Of a stretch of DNA of 64,000 bases, positions 9,424-17,759 are shown piece by piece (positions within the stretch are counted from its first letter, which is position 1; the number at the start of each line of letters is the position of its first letter). The translations under genes were made by a program, and so were the position numbers. A model generated the notes under the pieces. It was not told where the DNA came from. It did not search any database and saw nothing but the letters and a program-made list of their open reading frames with translations. The DNA comes from Paractinoplanes maris (GTDB lineage Bacteria > Actinomycetota > Actinomycetes > Mycobacteriales > Micromonosporaceae), in contig NZ_JALPVL010000012.1 of NCBI RefSeq assembly GCF_023544465.1, positions 62,001 through 126,000 of the forward strand, in the 5' to 3' direction.

Positions 9424-10926
9424 CTATTGGCGTGGGTGGTAGAGGTTTCGGCGTGGGTGTTGGGTTGGGTCGATGTCTGGGGGTGGGATGAAGTCGGGGA
9501 GGTGGTCGGGGGCTGGGCGGATGCGCCAGCCGGCGGTGGGGTGGTGGATCAGGCGGTGGTGGCGGCAGAGCAGTACGAGGTTGTCCAGCGTGGTGGTGCC
9601 GCCGTTGGTCCAGGCGGTGATGTGGTGGGCGTCGGTCCAGCGGGGTGGGCGGTCGCAGTCGGGGAAGGCGCAGCCGCGGTCGCGGACGGTCAGGGCGCGG
9701 CGCAGGGCGGTGGTGGTGAGGCGGTGGGTGCGGCCGAGGTCGAGGATCTGTCCGTCGGTGCCGAGCACGGCGGGGAGGATGCGGGCGTCGCAGGCCAGTC
9801 GTCGCGCTGCCTCGGCGGGTAGGCGTGTGCCGGTGTCGGTGGTGGCGGTGCCCAGGGCTTGGGTCAGTGGGTTGTAGGCGACGGTGACCGCCAGCTGGGC
9901 TGGTTCGCCACCGGTTTGCGGGAGCTCACCGGTGCGTAATGCCAGTCGGCACACCTCGATCAGTGCGTCGGCGCGTCGCTGGGCCGGGCGTCGTTCGTCC
10001 TCGGCGATGGGGTTGCACAGCGGGTGCAGGGCGGCCTGGACCAGTGCGGCGTCCTCGACCCCGAGCAACCCGGACAGTCGCACGACGCCCTCGACCGGAG
10101 CCGACAGGGTGAACCCGCGGGTGCGGTGAGCGCGAGCCTCCTGGCGTGCCAGCGCCATGGCGTCGGCGCGATCGGCCAGGTGCGGGGCGACATGGGCGAG
10201 GATGCGCTCGCCGACGCGACGTAGCTGGTAGGCGGGTAGCCGATCGGCCATCTCGATCAATGTGGCCTCAGCTTGCTGGACGATCTCGGCGGCGGCCGGC
10301 CGGCCGATCTCGTTGGCGGTAGCGAAGTCGGAGTCAGCGGCCGGGCCGGGCTGGTCGAGGGCGTTGGCTTGGGCAAGCTGGTCGTTGGCGTTGGCGTTGG
10401 CGTTGGCGTTGGCGTTGGCGTCGGCTTGGGCGGGCTGAGCGTTGGCGTTGGCTTGGGCGGGCTGATCGTTGGCGTTGGCTTGGGCGGGCTGATCGGGGGC
10501 GTCGGCTTGGGCGGGATGATCGAGGTCGTTCAAGCCGGTGGTGACGGCTGTGACGGCTGCGGCTATGGCCGCGGCCTGACGTACGTCGACCTTGCCGTCG
10601 AGGAGAGCCTGCTCGACTGTGGGGTGCTGAGCCAGGAGGGCGGCGCGGTCGGCGAGCTCGCGGGCCGGGCGCGGGTCGAGATGTAGCTGCGTCCGCAGCC
10701 AGCCGGCGGTGCTGCGCTGACCCTTGCGGGTGGGCAGTCCGCGAGTGGTGGCCTGGTGCACCAGGCGTGTCTGCAACGCGGCGACGGCCTGCTCCAACCG
10801 GTAGGCGCCGATGAGGCAGGCGGTGAGCTCATCGTCGGTCAGCGGCCACAACGCGGTCGCGGCGAGCTTCGCCGCGTCCTGGTCCAGTTGCTGCACGTCT
10901 GCCAACACGGACTCATTTTCGAACAC
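9424..10926 (-). CDS. DUF222 / 13E12-type protein with C-terminal HNH nuclease domain
   Basis: About 500 residues. The N-terminal half is the DUF222 helical domain (LIGAYRLEQAVAALQTRLV, STAGWLRTQLHLDPRPARELA). The C-terminus is an intact HNH domain: RDRGCAFPDCDRPPRWTDAHHI, then W.NGG.T.LDNLVLLCRHHR. Such proteins are multi-copy in actinomycetes and their role is unclear. An Asp/Asn/Ala-rich insertion coded by GTTGGC-type repeats (about 10380-10520) interrupts the first domain. The GTG at 10926 is chosen because the product then begins FENESVLADV as family members tend to; the frame stays open up to 11019. It follows the GGDEF-EAL gene. Confidence 0.82.
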   Translation of the reverse strand: MFENESVLADVQQLDQDAAKLAATALWPLTDDELTACLIGAYRLEQAVAALQTRLVHQATTRGLPTRKGQRSTAGWLRTQLHLDPRPARELADRAALLAQHPTVEQALLDGKVDVRQAAAIAAAVTAVTTGLNDLDHPAQADAPDQPAQANANDQPAQANANAQPAQADANANANANANANDQLAQANALDQPGPAADSDFATANEIGRPAAAEIVQQAEATLIEMADRLPAYQLRRVGERILAHVAPHLADRADAMALARQEARAHRTRGFTLSAPVEGVVRLSGLLGVEDAALVQAALHPLCNPIAEDERRPAQRRADALIEVCRLALRTGELPQTGGEPAQLAVTVAYNPLTQALGTATTDTGTRLPAEAARRLACDARILPAVLGTDGQILDLGRTHRLTTTALRRALTVRDRGCAFPDCDRPPRWTDAHHITAWTNGGTTTLDNLVLLCRHHRLIHHPTAGWRIRPAPDHLPDFIPPPDIDPTQHPRRNLYHPRQ

Positions 10927-11062
10927 ACGTACGACAGTTTTGGGCTTCAGCGGTCCCTTTGATGATCGACATTCGCCATCTGCGCAGCGGACCAAAATGC
11001 CGTGGACCATTGTCGGCACGGGAATTGCCCCTATTGAGCGAGGGCGAGGGCGAGGGCGAGGG

Positions 11063-12742
11063 TCAGCGGGAATGCAGGGCTGACTGGCGGATCAGGAGGC
11101 CGGTCAGTTCGGCGGCGGGCATGGGGCGGGCGAAGTGGTAGCCCTGGGCTTCGGCGCAGGCCAGTTCGCGGAGGAGGGTGGCCTGCATTTCGTCTTCTAC
11201 GCCCTCGGCCACGGGAGCCAGGTTGAACGTGCGGGCGATCTGGAGCACAGCCTCGGCCACGGAGCCGTTGGCCGTGGTCTCGCGCATGGCGGCCACGAAG
11301 GACTTGTCGATTTTGACCACGTCGACGGGGAGGGCGCCCAGGTGGCTCAGCGAGGAGAAGCCGGTTCCGAAGTCGTCCAGGGCGATGCGTACGCCTAGGG
11401 TCTTGAGCGATCCCAGCACGCGCGCCGACTCGGTGAGGTCGGTCAGGGCCATCGACTCGGTCAGCTCCAGCACGAGCGAGTTGGGCGGCAGGCCGGTGTC
11501 GGCCAGAACCGCGCCGACCTCGTCGGTCAGCTCGGGGCTGGACAGTTGGGTGGCCGACAGGTTGACGTTGACCTTGAAGCCGGGGTTGTCCTGCTGCCAC
11601 ACGACGGCCTGGGCGCACGCCTCGCGCAGGACCCACAGGCCCAAGCCGGGCATGAGACCCAGCGTCTCGGCCAGCTCGATGAACTCGCCCGGCCCGAGCA
11701 GGCCGCGCACCGGGTGCCGCCAGCGCACCAGCGCCTCGACCCCGACCGCCAGCTCGCCGTTGAGGTCGACGATCGGCTGGTAGTGCACCTCGAACTGCAT
11801 CTCGGCCAGCGCGCGGCGCAGGTCGGACTCGTCGCGCCGGCGCTGGGCGGACTCGGCGAAGCGCACCGGGTCGAACCGGCGCACGACACCCTTGCCGTCG
11901 TCCTTGGCGTGGTAGAGCGCCTCGTCGGCCTCGCGCAGCAGCGTGTCCACGTCGAGGGTGCCGCCCTGAGTGATCGAGATGCCGGCGCTGGCCCGTACGG
12001 AAATCATCAGGTCGTCGACGGTGAGCGGCTTCTGCAGGTCGTGCATGATGCGGTCGGCGACCGTGTCGGCGGTCTGGTCGTCGGCGAGCCGGGGGAGAAG
12101 CACCACGAACTCGTCACCGCCGAGCCGCGACACCGTGTCGTTGGCGCGCACGTTCGCGTTCAGCCGGTCCGCGGTCACCTTGAGCAGCTCGTCGCCCGCG
12201 GCGTGGCCGTACGTGTCGTTGATGCCCTTGAACCCGTCGAGGTCGAACAGGATCACGGCGGTCTTGGTGTCGTCGGCGTCCTCGAGGGCGTCCTTCGCGT
12301 GATCCATGAACATCGCGCGGTTGCCCAGGCCGGTCAGCGGGTCACGGAACGCCTGGCGGGCCAGGATCGCGCGCTGCCGGGTGAGGTCGCGCATCAGGCC
12401 CTGGTTGGTGTGCGAGCCGAGGAACTGACGGACCAGGATGACCGCGGTGACGATCAGGATCAACCAGATCATCGCGGGCGAGCTGTCGCCCAGGGCGGTC
12501 TGCACTCCGGCCGCGACGACGGCGGCCGACACCGGGGCGTACTGCACCAGCGGCCAGCGCCGGCTCAGCCGGACCACGACCGCGCCGGCGAGCGCGACGG
12601 CGCCGAGCATCACGCTCCAGCGCAGCGCGCCGCCCTGGGGGCCGAGCAGCGGTGTCCAGGCCAGCGCCAGGAGCGACGCGAAGATCATGGTGATGTCCAC
12701 GCCGCGCCGTACACGGTCGAGGACCTTGCCGAAACGCTCCAT
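11063..12742 (-). CDS. Membrane GGDEF-EAL protein (c-di-GMP synthesis/degradation)
   Basis: 559 residues. Four hydrophobic helices fill roughly residues 15-130. An intact GGDEF motif (RLGGDEFVVLLPRL, near 208) is preceded at the correct spacing by an inhibitory RxxD site (RAND). The EAL domain (from about 320) keeps EALVRW, NLSATQL, ELTES, DDFGTG, KIDKSF, AEGVED and QGY. Both activities could therefore be live, and net output cannot be predicted. ATG 12742 has GGAGGT at 5 nt. It may tune pili or development, since c-di-GMP controls both in other bacteria; no direct link is visible. The DUF222 gene follows on the same strand. Confidence 0.94.
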   Translation of the reverse strand: MERFGKVLDRVRRGVDITMIFASLLALAWTPLLGPQGGALRWSVMLGAVALAGAVVVRLSRRWPLVQYAPVSAAVVAAGVQTALGDSSPAMIWLILIVTAVILVRQFLGSHTNQGLMRDLTRQRAILARQAFRDPLTGLGNRAMFMDHAKDALEDADDTKTAVILFDLDGFKGINDTYGHAAGDELLKVTADRLNANVRANDTVSRLGGDEFVVLLPRLADDQTADTVADRIMHDLQKPLTVDDLMISVRASAGISITQGGTLDVDTLLREADEALYHAKDDGKGVVRRFDPVRFAESAQRRRDESDLRRALAEMQFEVHYQPIVDLNGELAVGVEALVRWRHPVRGLLGPGEFIELAETLGLMPGLGLWVLREACAQAVVWQQDNPGFKVNVNLSATQLSSPELTDEVGAVLADTGLPPNSLVLELTESMALTDLTESARVLGSLKTLGVRIALDDFGTGFSSLSHLGALPVDVVKIDKSFVAAMRETTANGSVAEAVLQIARTFNLAPVAEGVEDEMQATLLRELACAEAQGYHFARPMPAAELTGLLIRQSALHSR

Positions 12743-12968
12743 GAAGCACCTCCGACGCGCCTGATCGGTCCAGGGCGGGGGTACTTGAGCAAAGCGGGCT
12801 GGGTACTGGGGCAGAAATGCGGAGTTCTTGCCCACGTTAAGAGGACGTTACGGTGGTCGTCAGGTCGGGTGACCAGCGGGCGCTGCGACAGGGTGTGCGG
12901 CGGGCACCTCGTCGATCGTGATCTCATAGGACGCCAACGCACAAAAGTCGGCAACGGAGGACAAAGCT

Positions 12969-13394
12969 GTGCCGGGTGGAAATCTCGAGGACCGGCTCGC
13001 GGCGCTCAGCGCGACCGCGACCGACGAGGACGGCGTGGTCACGGTGACCGTGGGGGGTTCCGGCGTGGTCACCGGGCTGCGGCTCGACGACCGCGTGCAG
13101 CGGCTGGCCGGGGCGACGCTCTCGGCCGAGATACTGCGAACGATGCGCCAGGCCCAGGCCGCGCTGGCCGAACAGGCCGCGACGGCCGTCGACGAGACGA
13201 TCGGCGCTGATACCGAGGACGGCAAGGCCATGATCGACAGCTATACCCAAAACTTCCAGGCCGACTCGGAGGAGCCGCCGGCGCCGGTCATGCCGTCCGC
13301 GCCGCCGTTCCCCACGTTCCAGAACACACCGACGCTGCCGCAGCAGTCGCCCGGCAACGGCTTCGAGAGCGGGCGAGACAGCCGTGCCCGCTGA
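12969..13394 (+). CDS. YbaB/EbfC-family DNA-binding-like protein
   Basis: 141 residues. The first about 100 have the YbaB/EbfC pattern: LEDRLAALSATATDEDGVVTVTVGGSGVVTGLRLDD, then a long amphipathic helix (ILRTMRQAQAALAEQAATAVDE). The tail is Pro-rich. Family members are small dimeric nucleoid-associated proteins; in actinomycetes many diverged copies sit next to WXG100-type genes. The GTG start has GGAGG at 8 nt. The next gene begins before this one stops, so the pair is probably co-translated. Confidence 0.75.
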   Translation: MPGGNLEDRLAALSATATDEDGVVTVTVGGSGVVTGLRLDDRVQRLAGATLSAEILRTMRQAQAALAEQAATAVDETIGADTEDGKAMIDSYTQNFQADSEEPPAPVMPSAPPFPTFQNTPTLPQQSPGNGFESGRDSRAR

Positions 13395-13773
13395 CAAGCC
13401 CTCGCTGCCGCGCCGCGGCCCGGCGCCGGCCGTCGATCAGATGTCGAACGCCGAACTGGCCCGCATGGTCGAGGCGGAGCACCCGTACCGGGGGAAGGCG
13501 CTCTTCGAGCTCTCCGACCGGATCCCGCTCGACGACGACGCGGCGACCAAGGTCGCGATGCTCAGCCGGCTGAGCTCGCTGCGCCGCGCGCGCCTGTTCG
13601 ATCGGGTGTCGCTGGCCTGGTCGGGGATCATCGCGCTGCTCGCGGGCGAGACGGAGCACTCGCGCGCGGTCGCCTATGAGGCGTTCGGGGCGCTCGACGT
13701 CGAGGAGCAGCGGGACATGCTGGACTACCTGGAGGTGTCCTCGATCGAACAGGCCCACCCGCGCATCGCGTGA
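13384..13773 (+). CDS. Small helical protein of unknown function, coupled to the YbaB-like gene
   Basis: 129 residues, not recognised. It is mostly helical and acidic with no membrane segment, signal peptide or cysteine. The segment VSLAWSGIIALLAGETEHSRAVAYEAFGALD is its most distinctive part. The GTG start lies 10 nt inside the end of the YbaB-like gene in another frame, which favours a joint function with it. A start at the ATG of MSNAEL, 57 nt further in, is possible. Confidence 0.65.
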   Translation: MPADKPSLPRRGPAPAVDQMSNAELARMVEAEHPYRGKALFELSDRIPLDDDAATKVAMLSRLSSLRRARLFDRVSLAWSGIIALLAGETEHSRAVAYEAFGALDVEEQRDMLDYLEVSSIEQAHPRIA

Positions 13774-13798
13774 GCGGGCCTGCCGTCACTCGTCAGGG

Positions 13799-14083
13799 TC
13801 ACGCTTCGACGCGGACGTCCTTCCAGAAGGCGACGCGGTCGCGCACAGCCTTGGCGTCCGGCTTGGGTTCGGGATAGAACCAGACGGCGTCGGGCGTCGT
13901 GTGCCCGTTCGCGGTCAGCGTGTAGTAGGAAGCCCGGCCTTTCCAGGGGCAGATGGTGTGGGTGTCGCTGAGGGCCAGCACGTCCTCGCGCAGCGACTCG
14001 CGCGGGAAGTACTGAATTCCCTCGACAACCACGGTGTCGTCGCTCTCGGCGATCACTTCGTCGTTCCAGATGGCCTTAGGCAT
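13799..14083 (-). CDS. DUF427 domain protein
   Basis: 94 residues covering the whole DUF427 domain. It opens KAIWNDEVIAESDDTVVVEG, has YFPRESL, then CPWKGRASYYTL and the C-terminal VWFYPEPKPDA, all characteristic of the family. The fold is a small beta-rich barrel; the biochemical role is not established. It is convergent with the coupled pair to its left and read away from the three-gene operon to its right. Confidence 0.88.
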   Translation of the reverse strand: MPKAIWNDEVIAESDDTVVVEGIQYFPRESLREDVLALSDTHTICPWKGRASYYTLTANGHTTPDAVWFYPEPKPDAKAVRDRVAFWKDVRVEA

Positions 14084-14170
14084 AGTCCGAACGTAGCGCG
14101 CGAAAAGCGGGCCGTCCGATATGTGAGGGTTAATCGCTATAGGGAGTGAAAGTTGTGACTCGCCCCAACA

Positions 14171-14200
14171 TTGCCGGGCCGGTGTAAGAAGATCTAGAGT
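14171..14200 (+). promoter_or_regulatory. Likely promoter of the three-gene operon
   Basis: TTGCCG and TAGAGT are separated by 18 bp, close to the housekeeping -35 and -10 consensus. Transcription would start about 30 nt before the first gene, leaving room for its GGAG ribosome site. Read from pattern only. Confidence 0.45.
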
Positions 14201-14237
14201 CGGTCGCGACCCCTCCTACCCCTCCGGAGTGCCGTCG

Positions 14238-14804
14238 GTGAACGGTCTGAACACGATGCCTACCACGATCGAGCAGGCACGACACGCGCTGTTGCTGCTG
14301 GGCGCGCCCACCTCACCGCGTCTGGTGGTCGAGGTGCACGGCGCCCTCTTCGACAGCGATCTGTCGGTGCCCGCGCTCGTCAGCCTGCTGCGCGAACCCG
14401 CCTCCGGGCTCTGCGCGGCGCTCAACCCCGATCTGACCGCCGCCCGCGGGCTGGTCGCGCTGGCCGAGTGGCCGCTCGAGCGCCGCATCGTCACGCCGGC
14501 CGGGCAGCGAGCCGACGCGCTGGCGGCGGTGATCCGGGTGGCCGAGTTCGTGGCGATGCGCAGCGGAGCCGGCCGGGCCGCGCACCTGCTGCTGCGGGCG
14601 CTGGCTGAAGGCGTACCGGATGGGCCGGAAGCTCTTGATCTGGCCGACGCAGCCCGGCTGGCCCTGGCCGCGCCGGAGCTCGCGGCGGCGATCGAGGCCG
14701 AACTGCCGGTGCGGGCGGCGGCGGCCGAGCGGGCGCACGCCCTGCCGGAGAATCAGCAGCTGTACGGGGTTCCGGCCGTGCCCCACCAGCGAGGCGGCGA
14801 GTGA
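14238..14804 (+). CDS. Unknown helical protein, first gene of a nuclease operon
   Basis: 188 residues, not recognised. It is Ala/Leu-rich and almost entirely helical by inspection, with no membrane helix or cysteine motif. The GTG at 14238 is preferred because GGAG lies 8 nt upstream; GTG 14229 and ATG 14256 are alternatives. Its stop overlaps the next start in a GTGA tetranucleotide, so it is translationally coupled to the Cas4-like nuclease. It may be a structural or adaptor subunit of whatever complex the operon makes. Confidence 0.7.
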   Translation: MNGLNTMPTTIEQARHALLLLGAPTSPRLVVEVHGALFDSDLSVPALVSLLREPASGLCAALNPDLTAARGLVALAEWPLERRIVTPAGQRADALAAVIRVAEFVAMRSGAGRAAHLLLRALAEGVPDGPEALDLADAARLALAAPELAAAIEAELPVRAAAAERAHALPENQQLYGVPAVPHQRGGE

Positions 14805-15826
14805 ATCAGGTCGACCGGCTGCGGGGTTCCGCCCCCGTCAAGAGGCACAACGCGCGGACTGTCGCGGCGCTCACCGGCAACCCCGGCTGCACCCGCCGGG
14901 CCGTGCTGGACGCGGCCGGCGTCGACAAAGTGCGGCTGGCCGAGCGGATCGGGTTCCCGGGCGCGTTCGGGCAGTCGCGGTTCGCGCTGGCCCGGGGCAA
15001 CGCGTTCGAGGCGATGCTCAAGGCGGACGACTGCGCGCTGCTGCGCTCCACGCTCGGGGCGTACGTGGGCGGTTACGAGGACCTCGGCGCGGACGAGGAC
15101 GACACGCTGTCGGCCCGGCACTCGCGGACCCGCGCCCTGCTGGCGTCCTCGACCGAGGGACTGCTCGACCACCCCCTGCTGACGCTCGATGTCGCCGGGC
15201 AGACGGTGTTCCTGGAGCCCGACCTGATCGCCTATCAGAACGGCTCGCAGCTGCAGGTCGTCGAGATCAAGTCGTTCGCGATCATCGACGGGCAAGCCGA
15301 CGGGACGGCGGTGTCGGCGGCGGCCGTGCAGGCGGCGGTCTACGTGCTGGCGTTGCGCCGGTTGCTCGGGGACGACAAGGTCAGCCACGAGGTGGTGCTG
15401 GTCTGTCCCGAGAACTTCTCGATGCAGCCGGTCGCGGTGGTGCTGGACGTGCGCAAGCAGCTGTCGACGCTGCGGCGCCAACTGTCCCGGCTCGCCTCGG
15501 TCTCGGCGCTCATCTCGTCGCTGCCCGAGTCGCTGTCGTTCGATCTCGCCCAGCCGGTGCCGGCTCTCGTGTCGTCGCTGGACGCGCTGACCGCGCGCTA
15601 CGCGCCGGAATGCCTGTCCACCTGTGAGATGTCGGTCTTCTGCCGGGACGAGTCCGGCGGCCGGACGGAGGTGCTGGGGCGTCCCGTACGGGAAGCTCTG
15701 GGCGGCATCGAGACGGTGGACGAGGTGCTGGCCCTGGCCTCCGGCGCCCGGGAGCCCGAGCCGGCGCAGGTCGAGGCGGCGGCGTTGTTGCGCGCGGCCC
15801 AGCGCCTGCGCGACGAGGCGCTTTGA
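14801..15826 (+). CDS. Cas4/AddB-like PD-(D/E)XK nuclease with probable 4Fe-4S cluster
   Basis: 341 residues, and the best functional clue in this operon. The RecB-type nuclease motifs are readable: RGNAFE near 67, Asp141 in FLEPD, Glu155-Ile-Lys157 in VVEIKSF, and a QxxxY motif (Gln177, Tyr181). One N-terminal cysteine (C30) and a C-terminal triad (C271, C275, C281) match the four ligands that clamp an Fe-S cluster in Cas4, AddB and Dna2 nucleases. No helicase motif is present, so it would need a partner ATPase. It overlaps both neighbours by four bases (GTGA, TTGA). There is no cas1/cas2 or CRISPR array, so it is not a CRISPR adaptation gene. Confidence 0.72.
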   Translation: MNQVDRLRGSAPVKRHNARTVAALTGNPGCTRRAVLDAAGVDKVRLAERIGFPGAFGQSRFALARGNAFEAMLKADDCALLRSTLGAYVGGYEDLGADEDDTLSARHSRTRALLASSTEGLLDHPLLTLDVAGQTVFLEPDLIAYQNGSQLQVVEIKSFAIIDGQADGTAVSAAAVQAAVYVLALRRLLGDDKVSHEVVLVCPENFSMQPVAVVLDVRKQLSTLRRQLSRLASVSALISSLPESLSFDLAQPVPALVSSLDALTARYAPECLSTCEMSVFCRDESGGRTEVLGRPVREALGGIETVDEVLALASGAREPEPAQVEAAALLRAAQRLRDEAL

Positions 15827-17241
15827 GCACTCTGGTGGCGCTGGCCCGCGCGCAGGCCCTCGCGGCCGGCCGGGCCCAGCCCATCACCACCGTGCGCCAT
15901 CTGCACATTCACGACCGGCCGCTGGTGCTGATCCCGCTCGCCATGGCCGGTGAGGCCACCGCACCGCTGGCCGCCCTGCTCGGTGATGACGTGGCCCGGC
16001 CCCGGCTGCTCGTGGTGAGCCAGCCCCGCAACCGGGACGAGCGGTTCGCGTTCTTCGCGGGCCTGGCCGACGCGGTGGTGCCCTACCTCGACTCGTTCGC
16101 CGGCGCCACCGAGGCCGTGCCCGTCGATCGGGGCCGCGACGTGCGCCATCGCTTCGTCGACGCGCCGCAGGTCTGGGTGCCCAACCCGGGCGGCGCCGAT
16201 TTCCTGCGGCTGCTCGGGCGGTCGACCCGCTTCCGGCGTACGGATGGCGATCATCCCGTACCGGCGTCGGTGCCCCGGCTCGGGCAGTGGCTGACGTTCC
16301 TGGCGTCGTCGGCCGAGGTGCCCGGCTCGTCGCTGCTGGTCAACGCCGTGCAGGCGCTCGGGCTGCACTGGGCCACCGGGCAGAGCGCGGCCGAGGACGC
16401 GCACTTCGGATCCTTGTTCGCGTGGATCACCGACGGCGCGCGGGCGGCTCGCGAGGCCGAGAACGGGCCGGTCGCCGGGCCGGCCACCGACCCCGCCTTC
16501 GACAACGAGATCCTGGCGCCGCTGATCGCCGAGTCGTCGCCGGCCCTGCCCGGCGTGCTGCGCGAGCTCCTGATGCCGACCTGGGAGCGGATGTGGAAGT
16601 CGATCGCGCTGCTCCGCGAGCTGCCAGAGGGCGCTCGGGTCGGGTCGCGCTGGGACAGTGATCGCGACGCCTACTCGGCTTTCGTCGAGCACCTGATCGA
16701 GGAGGGCACGCCGCAGCCCCGGCGCGACGGCGCGGTGGCCGCGGCGGCCCGGCTGCAACGGCTCGAGAACGCGGCGGCGCGCTACGCGGTGCAGCGCGCC
16801 TTCGACGATCCGCTCGTGATGGCCGAGCACCGGCTGAGCGGGGCGGCCTTCGGCGGGGTGGTGACGCTGGCCAAGGCGGATCGGATCGACGACAGCGGCA
16901 AGCGGCCCGTGCTGCGGCCCCGCATCATGGTGGCGACGACCGAGACCGTACGGGTCGAGCCCGGCGCCGCGCTGACCTCGCCCGCCCGCCCCTCGCAGAA
17001 AGCGAAGGTCATCTCTGTCACCCCGGGTCCGACCGGCACCGATGTGGTGCTGGAGCTCTCCGGTGGGATGGGGCGCAAGCTGGTGGCCGAGCCCGGCAGC
17101 GTCCCCGAGGTGGGCGAGCCGATCCTGCTGACGACGTTGAGCGAGGCGTACCGGCCGGGCGCGGCCTTCCCCGATCCGGCCGAGACACCGTGGACTCACG
17201 GCGGTCCGCCTGCCCATCATGAGGACGTGCCTATCGCGTGA
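15823..17241 (+). CDS. Unknown 472-residue protein, third gene of the nuclease operon
   Basis: 472 residues, not recognised. The N-terminal third looks like an alpha/beta fold (LVLIPLAMAGEATAPLAALLGDD, then RLLVVSQPRNRDERFAFFAGLAD). The middle is helical. The last about 120 residues are beta-rich (KAKVISVTPGPTGTDVVLELSGGMGRKL) and could be a small barrel that binds nucleic acid or protein. No Walker motif was found. The TTG start overlaps the stop of the Cas4-like gene (TTGA). Strict coupling of three genes implies a stoichiometric complex. Confidence 0.7.
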   Translation: MSTLVALARAQALAAGRAQPITTVRHLHIHDRPLVLIPLAMAGEATAPLAALLGDDVARPRLLVVSQPRNRDERFAFFAGLADAVVPYLDSFAGATEAVPVDRGRDVRHRFVDAPQVWVPNPGGADFLRLLGRSTRFRRTDGDHPVPASVPRLGQWLTFLASSAEVPGSSLLVNAVQALGLHWATGQSAAEDAHFGSLFAWITDGARAAREAENGPVAGPATDPAFDNEILAPLIAESSPALPGVLRELLMPTWERMWKSIALLRELPEGARVGSRWDSDRDAYSAFVEHLIEEGTPQPRRDGAVAAAARLQRLENAAARYAVQRAFDDPLVMAEHRLSGAAFGGVVTLAKADRIDDSGKRPVLRPRIMVATTETVRVEPGAALTSPARPSQKAKVISVTPGPTGTDVVLELSGGMGRKLVAEPGSVPEVGEPILLTTLSEAYRPGAAFPDPAETPWTHGGPPAHHEDVPIA

Positions 17242-17257
17242 CGCCGGAGGTGGCCCA

Positions 17258-17659
17258 GTGGTGCGGACCTACTATCGCGGGCCGGCCGGCATTGTCACCG
17301 AGACCCATTTCGTCCGGGTCTGTGACGGGCGGGCGTTTCTGCTGAGCGAGCTGCATCAGGTGGGCACCACGCGCCGGCGAGGCACCTACTACGTCCCGAT
17401 CGTCGTCGTGACCGCCCTCGCCGTGCTGGCCGGGGTGCTGGTCGGGCTGGTCGTCGGGCAACGGTGGGCGTGGGTGGTGGGTGGCGCGGTCGCCGGCGTG
17501 GCCCTGATCGCCGGGCGGGTCCTGCTGGCCCGCAACAGGGTCACGCACACCTTGCAGGCCGTCTATCGAGGGGCCGAGGCCGAGCTCTACTCCACCACCG
17601 ACGCGTCGGGATTCGCCCAGGTCTGCCGGGCCATGCGGCGGGCTCTGGAGAACCGTTGA
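17258..17659 (+). CDS. Two-helix membrane protein (DUF6232-like)
   Basis: 133 residues: a short N-terminal beta-rich part (VRTYYRGPAGIVTETHFVRVCDGRAFLLSELHQV), two adjacent hydrophobic helices (about 48-90), then a cytoplasmic tail ending in helices. This layout resembles the DUF6232 family of actinomycetes; that assignment is from memory of the pattern. Function is unknown. The GTG has GGAGG at 7 nt, and the gene follows the nuclease operon after 16 nt. It could be read through from it, but it has its own strong ribosome site. Confidence 0.7.
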   Translation: MVRTYYRGPAGIVTETHFVRVCDGRAFLLSELHQVGTTRRRGTYYVPIVVVTALAVLAGVLVGLVVGQRWAWVVGGAVAGVALIAGRVLLARNRVTHTLQAVYRGAEAELYSTTDASGFAQVCRAMRRALENR

Positions 17660-17676
17660 CGGCTCGAACGCCCCCT

Positions 17677-17759
17677 CGGGAGACACGCCCAGGCCACGGG
17701 AGACACGCCCCAGGCCTCGGGAGACACGCCTCAGGCCCCGGGGGACACGCCTCAGCTGA
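17677..17759. repeat. 21-bp tandem repeat, 4 copies, between convergent genes
   Basis: The unit is CGGGAGACACGCCYCAGGCC plus one base, with few differences between copies. The array begins 17 nt after the stop of the membrane-protein gene. Its last unit contains the stop codon of the convergent phosphatase gene. Confidence 0.93.

Noticed and set aside
11546..13210. 554-residue plus-strand frame opposite the GGDEF-EAL gene
   Set aside because: Mirror frame of a fully motif-supported gene; composition is antisense-like.
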